Assembly (NCBI RefSeq): GCF_001417775.1
Contig: NZ_BBZJ01000016.1
Coordinates: forward strand, 1 to 64,000
Source: Streptomyces sp. TP-A0356
GTDB taxonomy: Bacteria > Actinomycetota > Actinomycetes > Streptomycetales > Streptomycetaceae
DNA length: 64,000 bases
Direction: 5' to 3'
Below the pieces are notes generated by a model. It ran no database searches, was not told the origin of the DNA, and saw nothing but the letters and a program-made list of their open reading frames with translations. Position 1 is the first letter of the stretch; every line of letters starts with the position of its first letter. Both the position numbers and the translations under genes were made by a program. Below, piece by piece: positions 8,530-16,723 of the stretch.

Positions 8530-9207
8530 TCACACGGCGATGCGCCGCCCGGTGATGCTGAGGGGGTCGATGCGGATCCACAGGTCGCGTTGTCCGCCCG
8601 CCCAGGGCTTGCTGTGTGCCTGCTCCTCCAGTCGCCGTACGGAGTCGGGATCCGTCACGGCGTTGGCGTGTCCGCGCACCAGGACGCTCCAGCCCTGGCT
8701 GAACGCGGCGTCGATGCGGTCGACCTCGAAGGCCACCTGGGAGCCCGACGCCTGTGACGCCACGGTGTCCGGGGCGGTGCGGAAGATGATCGAGTCGCCT
8801 ACGACGCCGTAGTTCAGTGGGACGATCACCGGCCCCGAGGGGGTGTGCAGCGCGAGTCTTCCCACACCGTGGGTCGAGAGCAGGTCCCGGCACTCCTGTG
8901 GGGTCAGTTCGGTGAACCGCGGGTGCCGCCCGGGCTGTCCCAGACCCGGCGGCAGCTCGACGTCGCCGCCGGTGAGTTCGAGCACCGTGGTCTCCAGCGC
9001 TCCCGCCAGTCTGAGGAGGGTGCTCACGCCGGGCGCGGCGGTGGGCTGCTCCTCCAGGTACTGGAGGTAGCTGGAGGCCATGCCCGCCCGGTGGGCCGCT
9101 TCGTGCCGGGTCAGGCCCAGTTCCTCACGCCGCAGGGCGATCCGGCGTCCGAGATTGCCTGCGGGGTGGTGGCCCTCCACCGCATCCGACGATGCCTGTG
9201 CGGCCAT
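8530..9207 (-). CDS. XRE-type HTH fused to a PNPOx-fold domain
   Basis: 225 aa. Residues 18-75 form an XRE helix-turn-helix (GRRIALRREELGLTRHEAAHRAGM, LLRLAGALETTVLELTGG). Residues 95-225 form a split-barrel flavin-binding domain (ECRDLLSTHGVGRLALHT, FEVDRIDAAFSQGWSVLVRG, LWIRIDPLSITGRRI) paralogous to the next gene downstream. The fusion suggests a redox- or flavin-sensing regulator; that is inference. The ATG at 9207 has GAGGAA at good spacing, whereas the GTG three codons upstream would abut it. It starts 19 bp after the alcohol dehydrogenase, so the two are co-transcribed. Confidence 0.8.
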   Translation of the reverse strand: MAAQASSDAVEGHHPAGNLGRRIALRREELGLTRHEAAHRAGMASSYLQYLEEQPTAAPGVSTLLRLAGALETTVLELTGGDVELPPGLGQPGRHPRFTELTPQECRDLLSTHGVGRLALHTPSGPVIVPLNYGVVGDSIIFRTAPDTVASQASGSQVAFEVDRIDAAFSQGWSVLVRGHANAVTDPDSVRRLEEQAHSKPWAGGQRDLWIRIDPLSITGRRIAV

Positions 9208-9225
9208 GGCCCTCACTTCCTCTCG

Positions 9226-10296
9226 TCACGCCGCCCGGACGGCGACGACTTCGTGCTGCTGCCCGCCGAGTACCACTTTGAGCGCACCGGTGGCGGCGGC
9301 GCGGCCGCAGACGTCGTAGGCCTCCTCCATCCGGTCCAGTGGGAAGGTGTGCGTGACCAGCGACGAGGTGGGCAGCCGTCCGGCGGCCGCCATCCGCAGC
9401 AGCGTGGGCGTGGAGTAGGTGTCGACCAGGCCGGTCGTGATGGTCACGTCGGTGCTCCACAGGTCTTCGAGGTGCAGTGTGGCGGGGCCGCCGTGCACAC
9501 CGACGTTGGCCACGCGCCCGCCTGGTCGCACCATGCGCGTGCACATCTCGAAGCTCTCCGGCAGGCCGACGGCCTCGATGACCACGTCGGCGCCCAGCCC
9601 GTCGGTGAGGTCGGCGACCAGCTGCTCGGGGCCTTCGTCGGCGTGCGCCACGGCATCGGCTCCGAACCGCTTGGCGGCGTCCAGCCGGGCCGCGGCCAGG
9701 TCCACGGCGATGATCCGTTCGGGGGCGTACAGCTGGGCCGTGGTGATCACGGCGAGTCCGATCGGACCGGCCCCGACGACGGCGACGGTGTCTCCGGGCC
9801 GTATGTGCCCGTTGAGCACGCCGACCTCGTACGCGGTCGGGAAGATGTCGGCGAGGAGCACGGCGTCCTGGCTGTCCAGCGTGCCGGGCAGCGGGTGGAC
9901 GGAGAGATCGGCGAAGGGGACGCGGACGTATTCGGCCTGCGTGCCGTCGATCAGATGGCCGAGGATCCAGCCCCCGCCGCCCAGGCACTGGCCGTAGGTC
10001 CCCTCGCGGCAGTAGCGACAACGCCCGCAGGCGGTGATGCAGGACACCAGGACCCGGTCTCCCGGCTGCAGGGTGCGCACGTCGTCGGCGATCTCGACGA
10101 CCTCGCCGACCGCCTCGTGCCCGAGCACGGTGCCGGGCGGCACCTCGGGCAGGTCGCCTCGGAGGATGTGCAGGTCCGTCCCGCAGATGGTGACGGTGTC
10201 GACCCGTACGATCGCGTCGGTGGCGTCCAGGATGTCGGGGTCCGGAACGTCCTCCCAGGCGGACTGTCCGGGGCCGTGGAAGACGAAGCCCTTCAT
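9226..10296 (-). CDS. Zinc-dependent alcohol dehydrogenase
   Basis: 356 aa, medium-chain dehydrogenase family. Catalytic zinc ligands are in TICGTDLHILRGD (Cys) and GHEAVGEV (His-Glu). The structural-zinc loop reads CITACGRCRYCREGTYGQC. The NAD(P) motif VAVVGAGPIGLAVI lies near residue 170. The enzyme would oxidise an alcohol or reduce an aldehyde with NAD(P). The first gene of an operon with two PNPOx-fold proteins, it has the candidate regulatory palindrome 10491-10504 about 195 bp upstream. A similar gene is part of the hypoxia regulon of S. coelicolor (family knowledge), which supports a redox-balancing role. Confidence 0.88.
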   Translation of the reverse strand: MKGFVFHGPGQSAWEDVPDPDILDATDAIVRVDTVTICGTDLHILRGDLPEVPPGTVLGHEAVGEVVEIADDVRTLQPGDRVLVSCITACGRCRYCREGTYGQCLGGGGWILGHLIDGTQAEYVRVPFADLSVHPLPGTLDSQDAVLLADIFPTAYEVGVLNGHIRPGDTVAVVGAGPIGLAVITTAQLYAPERIIAVDLAAARLDAAKRFGADAVAHADEGPEQLVADLTDGLGADVVIEAVGLPESFEMCTRMVRPGGRVANVGVHGGPATLHLEDLWSTDVTITTGLVDTYSTPTLLRMAAAGRLPTSSLVTHTFPLDRMEEAYDVCGRAAATGALKVVLGGQQHEVVAVRAA

Positions 10297-10313
10297 GGCG
10301 ATTCCTTCCTCTC

Positions 10314-10368
10314 CCGGTGTCTGACGGTGGGGCAGTGCCCTCTGCCGGTGTCTGACGGTGGGGCGGTG
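10314..10368. repeat. Direct repeat of 24 bp upstream of the alcohol dehydrogenase
   Basis: The sequence ccggtgtctgacggtggggc followed by (a/g)gtg occurs at 10314-10337 and again at 10345-10368, three helical turns apart (31 bp). It sits in the 5' leader of the alcohol dehydrogenase. It may be a paired regulator site or a simple duplication. Confidence 0.6.
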
Positions 10369-10490
10369 CGTCGGCGTCCGCCGCCCGGCGGAACGTCGGG
10401 GCCGGCCTGGACGCCACTTGCGGCCCGGGCGCCGACGGAATGCCGGCGGCCCTGCAGCTCCAGCTTGTCCCACGTCACCGGCCTTTGCTT

Positions 10491-10504
10491 GGGCCGGTCG
10501 GCCC
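10491..10504. promoter_or_regulatory. Palindrome GGGCCGGTCGGCCC, candidate OsdR/DosR-type site
   Basis: Arms GGGCC and GGCCC are separated by GGTC in the divergent region between the alcohol dehydrogenase (-) and the M50-CBS gene (+). The same architecture recurs at 13006-13019 and 4323-4336. A NarL-type response regulator gene lies 3.5 kb away. Assignment as its operator is inference. The rest of 10297-10753 contains no gene. Confidence 0.5.
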
Positions 10505-10639
10505 CATCCGCGGCCGTCCGTCCGGTGACCTGCCGATCCGATACGGCCCGTCCGCCCGCCGGAACGGCCCGTCGTTCCCCGCCGGGGCCGCCCGGACCAC
10601 GCCGGTCGGGCGTATCCAGCAGGACGATGGAAGGAGGTA

Positions 10640-10651
10640 GGGATCGGTCCC
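10640..10651. promoter_or_regulatory. Palindrome GGGATCGGTCCC upstream of the M50-CBS gene
   Basis: Near-perfect inverted repeat (GGGA-N4-TCCC) about 103 bp before the GTG start of the membrane protease gene. It resembles the GGGAC...GTCCC core of mycobacterial DosR boxes. It could be a second, weaker site; untested. Confidence 0.3.
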
Positions 10652-10753
10652 GTACCCGGGTGGGAATCGCCGTCGGCTGCGGCGACGCCCCGCCCGGCGA
10701 CTGCCGCGCAGGGCGCTGCCGCCGGGGCCGCGCACCCGGAAGGCGGTGTTTCA

Positions 10754-11893
10754 GTGAACGAGACAGTGTCTCTGGGGCGGATCGCCGGCGTACGTGTCGG
10801 CCTGCACTGGAGTGTGCTCGTCATCATCGTGCTGGTGGCCGTCAGCCTGGCCGGCGGCCGTTTCCCCGACGCCCACCCGGGCCACTCCGCGTGGGCCTAC
10901 TGGGCACTGGCGACGCTGACCGCCGTGGTGTTCCTGGCCTCACTGCTGCTGCACGAGCTCGCCCACGCGGTCGTCGCGCGACGCAACGGCGTCCAGGTCG
11001 ACGGCATCACGCTGTGGATGCTCGGCGGCGCCGCTCGCCTGCACAACGAGTCGCCGACACCGGCCGCGGAACTGCGGATCGCGGGCGTGGGGCCGCTCAC
11101 CAGCGCGGTGGTGGGCGGAGTGTTCATCGGTCTGGCCGTGATGATGGACGCGCTGCATGTGTCGGGGCTCCTGGTCGAGGCCATCGCCTGGCTCGCCGGG
11201 ATCAACATCGTGCTGGCCGTGTTCAACGCACTGCCCGCCGCCCCGCTGGACGGCGGCCGACTGCTGCGCGCGTTCCTGTGGCACCGTACCGGCGACCGTG
11301 TGCGTGCGACCCGCGGCGCCTCGGCCGCGGGGCGGGCCCTGGGCTGGCTCATGGTGCTCGCCGGCTTCGCCGCCGTGCTGTTCGCCGGCAACCTGTCGGG
11401 GATGTGGTTCGCCCTCCTCGGCTGGTTCCTCATCGCCGCCGCGACCGCCGAGGCCCGTCAGGCAGAGCTGCGCGGGATCCTGCAGGGCATCCCCGTGAGC
11501 CGGGTCATGACCCGTGACCCCGTTTCCGTCCCCGCCACGATGACCCTGGAACGGTTCCTGGCCGAGGCTCCCTTCGACCGTTACCGCCACTCGGCGTTCC
11601 CGGTCCTGGCACCCGACGGAGACGTGATCGGGCTGGTCACCGCCGACCTCGTCGGCCGGACTCCGCCGGAGGCCCGCGCGAGCACCACGGTCGGCGACGT
11701 CATGCGTCCGCTGTCCGACGTCGAGACGGTCGCCCCCGACGACGCCGTCGTGGAACTGCTGCCGCGGCTGGAGGCGAGCAAGGACCGCAGGGCCCTCGTC
11801 CTGGACGACGGGCGCCTCGTCGGAATCGTCACACCCGCCGACGTCAGCCGCGCCGTGACCTGGCTGACCAGCGCCACCCGGCCGCGGGGCTGA
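10754..11893 (+). CDS. Site-2-type membrane metalloprotease (M50) with two CBS domains
   Basis: 379 aa. Four to six membrane helices span residues 1-240. The zinc motif HELAH lies in LLLHELAHAVVARRNGV, and the second motif is NALPAAPLDGGRLL. Residues 250-375 hold a CBS pair (VSRVMTRDPVSVPATMTLERFL, FPVLAPDGDVIGLVT, VGDVMRPLSDVETVAPDD, ALVLDDGRLVGIVTPADV). The fusion is the Rv2625c-like type, a DosR-regulon protein in mycobacteria. The CBS module presumably binds adenine nucleotides and controls proteolysis. Start GTG with GGAAGG nine bases upstream. Confidence 0.9.
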   Translation: MNETVSLGRIAGVRVGLHWSVLVIIVLVAVSLAGGRFPDAHPGHSAWAYWALATLTAVVFLASLLLHELAHAVVARRNGVQVDGITLWMLGGAARLHNESPTPAAELRIAGVGPLTSAVVGGVFIGLAVMMDALHVSGLLVEAIAWLAGINIVLAVFNALPAAPLDGGRLLRAFLWHRTGDRVRATRGASAAGRALGWLMVLAGFAAVLFAGNLSGMWFALLGWFLIAAATAEARQAELRGILQGIPVSRVMTRDPVSVPATMTLERFLAEAPFDRYRHSAFPVLAPDGDVIGLVTADLVGRTPPEARASTTVGDVMRPLSDVETVAPDDAVVELLPRLEASKDRRALVLDDGRLVGIVTPADVSRAVTWLTSATRPRG

Positions 11894-11945
11894 CGCGGCG
11901 AGTGCCTTACGCGCGCCCGGTCATGGCGGCCCTGAAGGCGGTTCA

Positions 11946-12008
11946 GAGCTCCGAACGGAATGGGCGCCCGGCTCACGGCGAGCCGGGCGCCCATTCCGTT
12001 CCGAGCTC
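11946..12008. terminator. Strong bidirectional terminator
   Basis: A 28-bp stem with one mismatch and a 7-nt loop (cacggcg, 11974-11980) fills the gap between convergent genes. Left arm 11946-11973, right arm 11981-12008. It ends one base before the stop codon of the minus-strand universal stress protein, so it can serve both transcripts. Confidence 0.85.
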
Positions 12009-12914
12009 TCAGGCGTGCGGGACGACGGCGACGGGGCAGCCGGCGTGGTGGAGCACGGCGTGCACGACGGAACCGATGTGGGTGCCGAGCCGGGTGTCCC
12101 GCGACGGGCGCCCCACGACGACGAGAGAGGCCCGGCCGGCGGCACGGACGAGCTCTGTGGCGGGTCGCCCCTCGGTGACGGTCTCGGAGACCGGGACCCC
12201 GGGGAACTTCTCGGTCCAGGGCTGCAGCGTCGCGGACAGGAGGGCCTTCCGTTCGGCGAGCGACTCCGGCCCGTGGCCGGCACCCGAGCGTCCTTCGGCG
12301 GCATGGCCCGGCGCCTCACCGACGGCGTGGACCACGTGGAGCGAAGCGCCACGGCGCCGGGCGGCCTCGAAGGCGAACCCGATCGGCTCGGCGTCGGCGT
12401 GCCGGGGGTCGAGGCCGAGGACGACATCGCGGTACGGCGTCTCGGGGATCTCCTCGGGCGAGACACCGTCCAGGGCGGGCAGGTGCTCGTCGGCCAGGGC
12501 CTCACCGGCGCGTACGAGCACCACGGGACGCGGAGACCTGGCGACGACGCGCTGGGACACCGAACCGACCACGAACCCCGCGATACGTCCCAGGCCACGC
12601 GACCCGAGCACCAGCACCTCCGACTCCTCGGCCGCCGCCAGGAGGGCGGTGAGCGGGGCATCGGGCAGCAGCGCCTCCTCCACCCGCAGCCCCGGGTGCG
12701 CCGCGCGTACGCTTCCGGCCGCGCGCTCCAGGGTCTGCTGCGCCCACTGGCCCCGGGTGGTGTCCATGGGCACGGTGGACGCGGGCGCCTGCCACTTCAC
12801 GGCGTGCACGAGACGCAGCGTGGCACCGCGGCGCAGGGCCTCCCGGGCGGCCCAGTGAGCGGCCGCGAGACTCTCGCCGGATTCGTCGACTCCCGCGGTG
12901 ACGTACCGAACCAT
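12009..12914 (-). CDS. Tandem universal stress protein (two UspA domains)
   Basis: 301 aa. Domain 1 (1-145) begins VTAGVDESGESLAAAHWAAREA and ends with the ATP-binding signature VLGSRGLGRIAGFVVGSVSQRV. Domain 2 (about 160-301) begins DVVLGLDPRHADAEPIGFAFEAA and has a weaker signature, VVGRPSRDTRLGTHIGSVVHAV. Tandem Usp proteins of this length are hallmark members of the DosR/OsdR regulons. The ATG follows GGAGGTGCGCACC. A candidate regulator palindrome lies 92 bp upstream. Confidence 0.92.
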   Translation of the reverse strand: MVRYVTAGVDESGESLAAAHWAAREALRRGATLRLVHAVKWQAPASTVPMDTTRGQWAQQTLERAAGSVRAAHPGLRVEEALLPDAPLTALLAAAEESEVLVLGSRGLGRIAGFVVGSVSQRVVARSPRPVVLVRAGEALADEHLPALDGVSPEEIPETPYRDVVLGLDPRHADAEPIGFAFEAARRRGASLHVVHAVGEAPGHAAEGRSGAGHGPESLAERKALLSATLQPWTEKFPGVPVSETVTEGRPATELVRAAGRASLVVVGRPSRDTRLGTHIGSVVHAVLHHAGCPVAVVPHA

Positions 12915-13005
12915 GGTGCGCACCTCCTGCGTCCGGGCTTCCGGCCCACCGTCGAGCCTCGTCCAGTCGGGGCCTGGTGCGCAGGGGCCGCAGGGACCCC
13001 TCAGG

Positions 13006-13019
13006 GGGCCTGTCGGCCC
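13006..13019. promoter_or_regulatory. Palindrome GGGCCTGTCGGCCC, candidate OsdR/DosR-type site
   Basis: Arms GGGCC/GGCCC with TGTC between, in the divergent region between the universal stress protein (-) and the CBS-BON unit (+). It matches the 10491 site at 12 of 14 positions. The surrounding DNA (12960-13070) is also rich in GGGCC and GGGACC elements. Confidence 0.5.
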
Positions 13020-13113
13020 ATGCTGCGGGCCCCGGGGGCCGGTGACCCCTGGCCAGGGCCTCGACACGGGGAGACGCTGGAAGCATCAGTTCCGCTTGCA
13101 GCCGGAGGCTGTG

Positions 13114-13281
13114 ATGAACGTTCCCCCGACGACCAGCATGCTCCACCCACCGCCCACCGGACACCGGGAACGGCTGATCCGTACCGCCCGCGAGCTCTCC
13201 CTCCCTCGGGGAACCCGCCTCTTCGCCGATCGTGCCCTTCTGACCAAGGAACCGTCATGCACGGCACCCCGCACATCGTGA
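13114..13281 (+). pseudogene. Truncated copy of the cyclic-nucleotide-binding protein N-terminus
   Basis: 55 codons from an ATG with a good GGAGG site. Residues 9-40 (MLHPPPTGHRERLIRTARELS, then LPRGTRLFADR) align with the start of the protein at 6778 (ALPADHRERLMRLAREVFFEAGTRLFEEG). The barrel is then cut off and the frame runs into the CBS-BON gene, overlapping its start by 25 nt. This looks like a deletion that fused the 5' end of a second sensor gene to the next gene's ribosome site. It may still be translated and act as a leader for the CBS gene. Confidence 0.6.
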
Positions 13282-13952
13282 GTGATGTGATGACGCATAC
13301 GGTCGCCGCCATCGGCCGCCGTGCGACCTTCAAGGAAATCGTGCAGATGATGCAGGACTGGAGGGTCAGCGCCCTGCCCGTACTGGAGGGTGAAGGCCGT
13401 GTCGTCGGCGTCGTGTCGGAGGCCGATCTGCTGCCCAAGGAGGAGTACCGCGACGGTGACCCGGACCTCCTCGGTGCCGGGCCCGGCTCCGGCGAGGGCG
13501 CTGGTGCGGCCCCTCGGCACGGCCTCTCCGACCGCCCCAAGGCCGACGCGGTGACGGCGGAGGAGCTGATGACCTCCCCGGCTCTCACCACGCATGCCGA
13601 CGCGACGCTCGCCCAGGCGGCGCGGACCATGGCGCGCGCCCGGGTCAAGCGGCTGCCGGTCGTCGACGACCTTGGCATGCTGGAGGGCATCGTCAGCCGC
13701 TCGGACCTGCTGAAGGTGTTCCTGCGGGACGACGAGGAGATCGCCGAGGAGGTGCGGTGCGAGGTGGTTCCCTATCTCTTCCCCCCGCCCGGGTCCGCCG
13801 TACGAGTCGTCGTCGAGAACGGGGTCGTCACGCTCGGTGGCCGCGCCTGGGACACCTCTGCGATACCGGTGGCCGCGCGACTGGTCCGGGCCGTCGAGGG
13901 CGTCGTGGACGTGCGGTTCGACCTGGCGGAAGCGGGGCCCCCACCGGCGTAG
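13257..13952 (+). CDS. CBS-pair and BON domain protein
   Basis: 231 aa. CBS1 is near 8-60 (VSDVMTHTVAAIGRRATFKEIVQMM, VVGVVSEADLL) and CBS2 near 100-160 (AEELMTSPALTTHADATLAQAARTM, LEGIVSRSDLL). A BON domain occupies about 170-225 (VRVVVENGVVTLGGRAWDTS, VEGVVDVRFDL). The CBS pair is expected to bind adenosyl ligands and BON to contact phospholipid or membrane surfaces. CBS-BON proteins of this type accompany universal stress proteins in actinobacterial hypoxia regulons. ATG after AAGGAACCGTC; 46 bp upstream of the response regulator, likely co-transcribed. Confidence 0.9.
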   Translation: MHGTPHIVSDVMTHTVAAIGRRATFKEIVQMMQDWRVSALPVLEGEGRVVGVVSEADLLPKEEYRDGDPDLLGAGPGSGEGAGAAPRHGLSDRPKADAVTAEELMTSPALTTHADATLAQAARTMARARVKRLPVVDDLGMLEGIVSRSDLLKVFLRDDEEIAEEVRCEVVPYLFPPPGSAVRVVVENGVVTLGGRAWDTSAIPVAARLVRAVEGVVDVRFDLAEAGPPPA

Positions 13953-13997
13953 ACACGGGGGTCCGAGCAACCTTCACCGGGAGAACACGAGGCACCC

Positions 13998-14699
13998 ATG
14001 GCCGAGGCACACACCTTCAGCGAGCAGAACCCGATCCGGGTCTTCCTGCTGGACGACCACGAGGTCGTACGCCGTGGCCTGGCCGACCTGCTGGACGCCG
14101 AACCCGACATCTCGGTGGTCGGCGACGCCGACACCGTCGAACACGCGCTCGCTCGCGGCCCGGCGGTACGGCCGCACGTGGCCGTCCTCGACGTGCGCCT
14201 GCCCGACGGCGACGGCATCAGCGTCTGCCGTGAACTGCGCAGCCGCATGCCGGAGCTGGCCTGTCTGATGCTGACCTCGTTCGACGACGAGGACGCACTG
14301 CTCGACGCGATCATGGCCGGGGCCGCGGGCTACGTACTCAAGCAGATCAGGGGCTCCGACCTGGTCTCCGCGGTCCGCGCGGTCGCCAGCGGCCAGTCCA
14401 TGCTCGACCCCGCGACGACCGCACGGCTGATGCACTCGCTGCGCGCCGACCCCGCCGAGCAGCCGGCCCACGCGCCCGAGCTGGCGGGTCTGTCCGCCCG
14501 GGAGCGGGACATCCTCGCGCTGATCGGCGACGGACTCACCAACCGCGAGATCGGCAAGAGGCTCTACCTCTCGGAGAAGACCGTCAAGAACCACATCTCG
14601 CGGCTGCTGGCGAAGCTGGGCGTGCAGCGCCGGGTGCAGGCCGCGGTGCTGGCCTCCCACCTCGAACCACCCCCGTCAACGGATCGCGCCGCCCGGTGA
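13998..14699 (+). CDS. NarL/LuxR-family response regulator, DevR/OsdR-like
   Basis: 233 aa. Receiver domain: acidic pair D19-D20 (FLLDDHEVVRRGLADLL), phospho-acceptor D65 in VAVLDVRLPDGDG, switch Thr in MLTSFDDE, Lys in YVLKQIRGSD. The C-terminal LuxR HTH at about 160-218 reads LSARERDILALIGDGLTNREI then LYLSEKTVKNHISRLLAKL. The pattern, including KTVKNHISRLLAKLG, is that of mycobacterial DevR/DosR and Streptomyces OsdR. It likely activates the surrounding stress genes from the GGGCC-N4-GGCCC palindromes. Its probable partner kinase is encoded immediately downstream on the opposite strand, an unusual convergent arrangement with only 9 bp between the stops. Confidence 0.85.
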   Translation: MAEAHTFSEQNPIRVFLLDDHEVVRRGLADLLDAEPDISVVGDADTVEHALARGPAVRPHVAVLDVRLPDGDGISVCRELRSRMPELACLMLTSFDDEDALLDAIMAGAAGYVLKQIRGSDLVSAVRAVASGQSMLDPATTARLMHSLRADPAEQPAHAPELAGLSARERDILALIGDGLTNREIGKRLYLSEKTVKNHISRLLAKLGVQRRVQAAVLASHLEPPPSTDRAAR

Positions 14700-14708
14700 G
14701 CGAGGCCG

Positions 14709-16436
14709 TCAGGCCCCCGCCGAACGCACCGGAACACACCACACCAGCCGTGTCCCGCCCTCGACGCGCTCCCCCACGGTGAGCGTGCCGCCCAGCGCGA
14801 CGGCACGCTCCTCCAGGTTCCGCAGTCCGCTGCGCACGGCGTTCTCGGGCATCCCGCATCCGTCGTCGGTCACCGTGAGCGTCAGCTCGCCCCCCGCCAG
14901 CGCCAGACGGACGTCCACGGAACATGCCCCGGAGTGCCGGGCCGCATTGCTCAGGGCCTCGCCGAGGACGGCGATCGCATGATCGGCCACGTCGCCCGGG
15001 ACATCGGTGTCCACATGTCCCTCCACCCGCAGCGCGGGAGTGAAGCCCAGCGAGGTGGCCGACGCCTTCACCGCCTCGCACGCCCGCCTGCGCAGTCCGG
15101 CCGCCTCGTTCGCGCCGCCACTCGTACGCAGCCCGAAGATGGTGGACCGAATGATCTTGATGGTCTCGTCGAGGTCGTCGACGGTCCGCGACAGCCGCTC
15201 GGCGGCCTCGGGATGCTCGACGAAGCGCTGGGTGCTCTGCAAGGTCATACCGGCCGCGAACAGCCGCTGAATCGCCAGGTCGTGCAGGTCTCGGGCGATC
15301 CGGTCGCGGTCCTGCAGCAACGCCAGCCGCTCGGCATCCCGGCGCCGCTCCGCCAGCTCCAGCGCCAGTGCGGCCTGCCCCGCGAAGCCGAGCAGGGGAC
15401 CGGCCTCGGTGTCCGTGAACGGAGTGCGCCCGACCGTGCGCCCCAGCACCAGCACGCCGATCGATTTGCCGCTCGCGACCAGCGGCACACCGACCACGGA
15501 CCCGAGCCCGGTCCACAGGGCCGAATCCGGATCGATCCGGGGATCCTGCCGAACGTCGGGGCTGACCAACGGCTCCGCCGCACTCAACACGGCCGCCACG
15601 AAGCCGTCCTGCCCGGACATCACCAGGCCCCGGCGCCGCTCCGCCCCGAGGCCGACCGCCAACAGCGGCCGCAGCACGTCCTCCCCGGCCACCCGCTCGG
15701 CGATCATCCCCGCGTCGGCGGAGACGATCCCCCGCGCCCGCTCGACGATCAGCTCCAGTACGTCCGCGCTGGGCGCACCCGACAGCAGAGCGCTGGTGAC
15801 CTGGGAGCTCGCCCTCAGCCAGCGCTCACGCAGCCGCGCCTCCTCGTACAGCCGGGCGTTCTCGACGGCGACACCCGCCGCCACCGCCAGCGTCGAGAGG
15901 ACCGCCTCGTCCTCCGCGTCGAACTCCGCGGCGCCCCGCTTCTGCGTGAGGTAGAGGTTCCCGAAGACCTGGTCGCGCACCCGGATGGGCACGCCGAGGA
16001 AGGAGTGCATCGGCGGGTGGTGGGCCGGAAAGCCGTGGGAGGCGGGATGCTCGGAGATCTCGGCGAGGCGCAGTGGCCGCGGATCCCGGATCAGCTCCCC
16101 GAGGATGCCGTGCCCGCTGGGCAGTGCCCCGATCCGCACCCGTCCCTCCTCGCTGATGCCGACGGTGAGGAACTCCGACAGCATACGGTCGTCGCCGATG
16201 ACGCCCAGCGCACCGTACTCGGCGTCCACCAGCACCACGGCCGCCTCCGTGATGCTCCGCAGCACCTGCGGCAGGTCGAGCTCCCGCCCGACCGACAGCA
16301 CGGCCTCCAGGAGCCGGTGCACCCGCTCCTGGGTGCCCCGTGCCGCATCGATGCGGGCCTGCACCTCGTCCAGCAGCTCGTCCAGCCGCAGCTTGGGCAG
16401 GTGCTGGTCCGGAAGCCCACGCCCTTCCCCGCTCAT
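14709..16436 (-). CDS. GAF-GAF histidine kinase, DevS/OsdK-like
   Basis: 575 aa. Two GAF domains span about 45-190 (LRSITEAAVVLVDAEYGALGV, FLGVPIRVRDQVFGNLYLT) and 210-355 (VLELIVERARGIVSADAGMI, VVGVPLVASGKSIGVLVLG). The HisKA_3 box DRIARDLHDLAIQRLFAAG has the phospho-acceptor H385. The HATPase domain has GEALSNAARHSGA and VTDDGCGMPENAVRSGLRNLEER. In mycobacterial DevS the first GAF holds haem via histidine; whether this one does cannot be settled by eye. It is soluble, with no membrane helix. The ATG at 16436 has GGAGG six bases upstream; the GTG at 16442 overlaps that site. Confidence 0.88.
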   Translation of the reverse strand: MSGEGRGLPDQHLPKLRLDELLDEVQARIDAARGTQERVHRLLEAVLSVGRELDLPQVLRSITEAAVVLVDAEYGALGVIGDDRMLSEFLTVGISEEGRVRIGALPSGHGILGELIRDPRPLRLAEISEHPASHGFPAHHPPMHSFLGVPIRVRDQVFGNLYLTQKRGAAEFDAEDEAVLSTLAVAAGVAVENARLYEEARLRERWLRASSQVTSALLSGAPSADVLELIVERARGIVSADAGMIAERVAGEDVLRPLLAVGLGAERRRGLVMSGQDGFVAAVLSAAEPLVSPDVRQDPRIDPDSALWTGLGSVVGVPLVASGKSIGVLVLGRTVGRTPFTDTEAGPLLGFAGQAALALELAERRRDAERLALLQDRDRIARDLHDLAIQRLFAAGMTLQSTQRFVEHPEAAERLSRTVDDLDETIKIIRSTIFGLRTSGGANEAAGLRRRACEAVKASATSLGFTPALRVEGHVDTDVPGDVADHAIAVLGEALSNAARHSGACSVDVRLALAGGELTLTVTDDGCGMPENAVRSGLRNLEERAVALGGTLTVGERVEGGTRLVWCVPVRSAGA

Positions 16437-16723
16437 GGCCACCTCCGAACGAACCGTGCGGACGAGGTGCGGATCAACGGCGACCCTCAGGCCTCACGAT
16501 AGTGCGTGACGGGCCGGAGCGAGGACCGGTGCTCACTTGGAGTAACCGCTCGGACGCGTGCTCGGACGCTTGCTCGGGCGGGTGCGCCGCCGCCTCCGGG
16601 CGGTCGCGCCCGTTGCCGGCGACACCGCCTCCTCGCCCACCCGGGCGCGCGACACCCTGCCCCATGTCCGTTTTGCCCCTACTGTGCTGGGAGATGAGCG
16701 ACGGTCAGGACGCGGGAGGCGCG

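Noticed and set aside
14934..16502. Long plus-strand frame opposite the histidine kinase
   Set aside because: Shadow of the kinase; no ribosome site and low-complexity composition.
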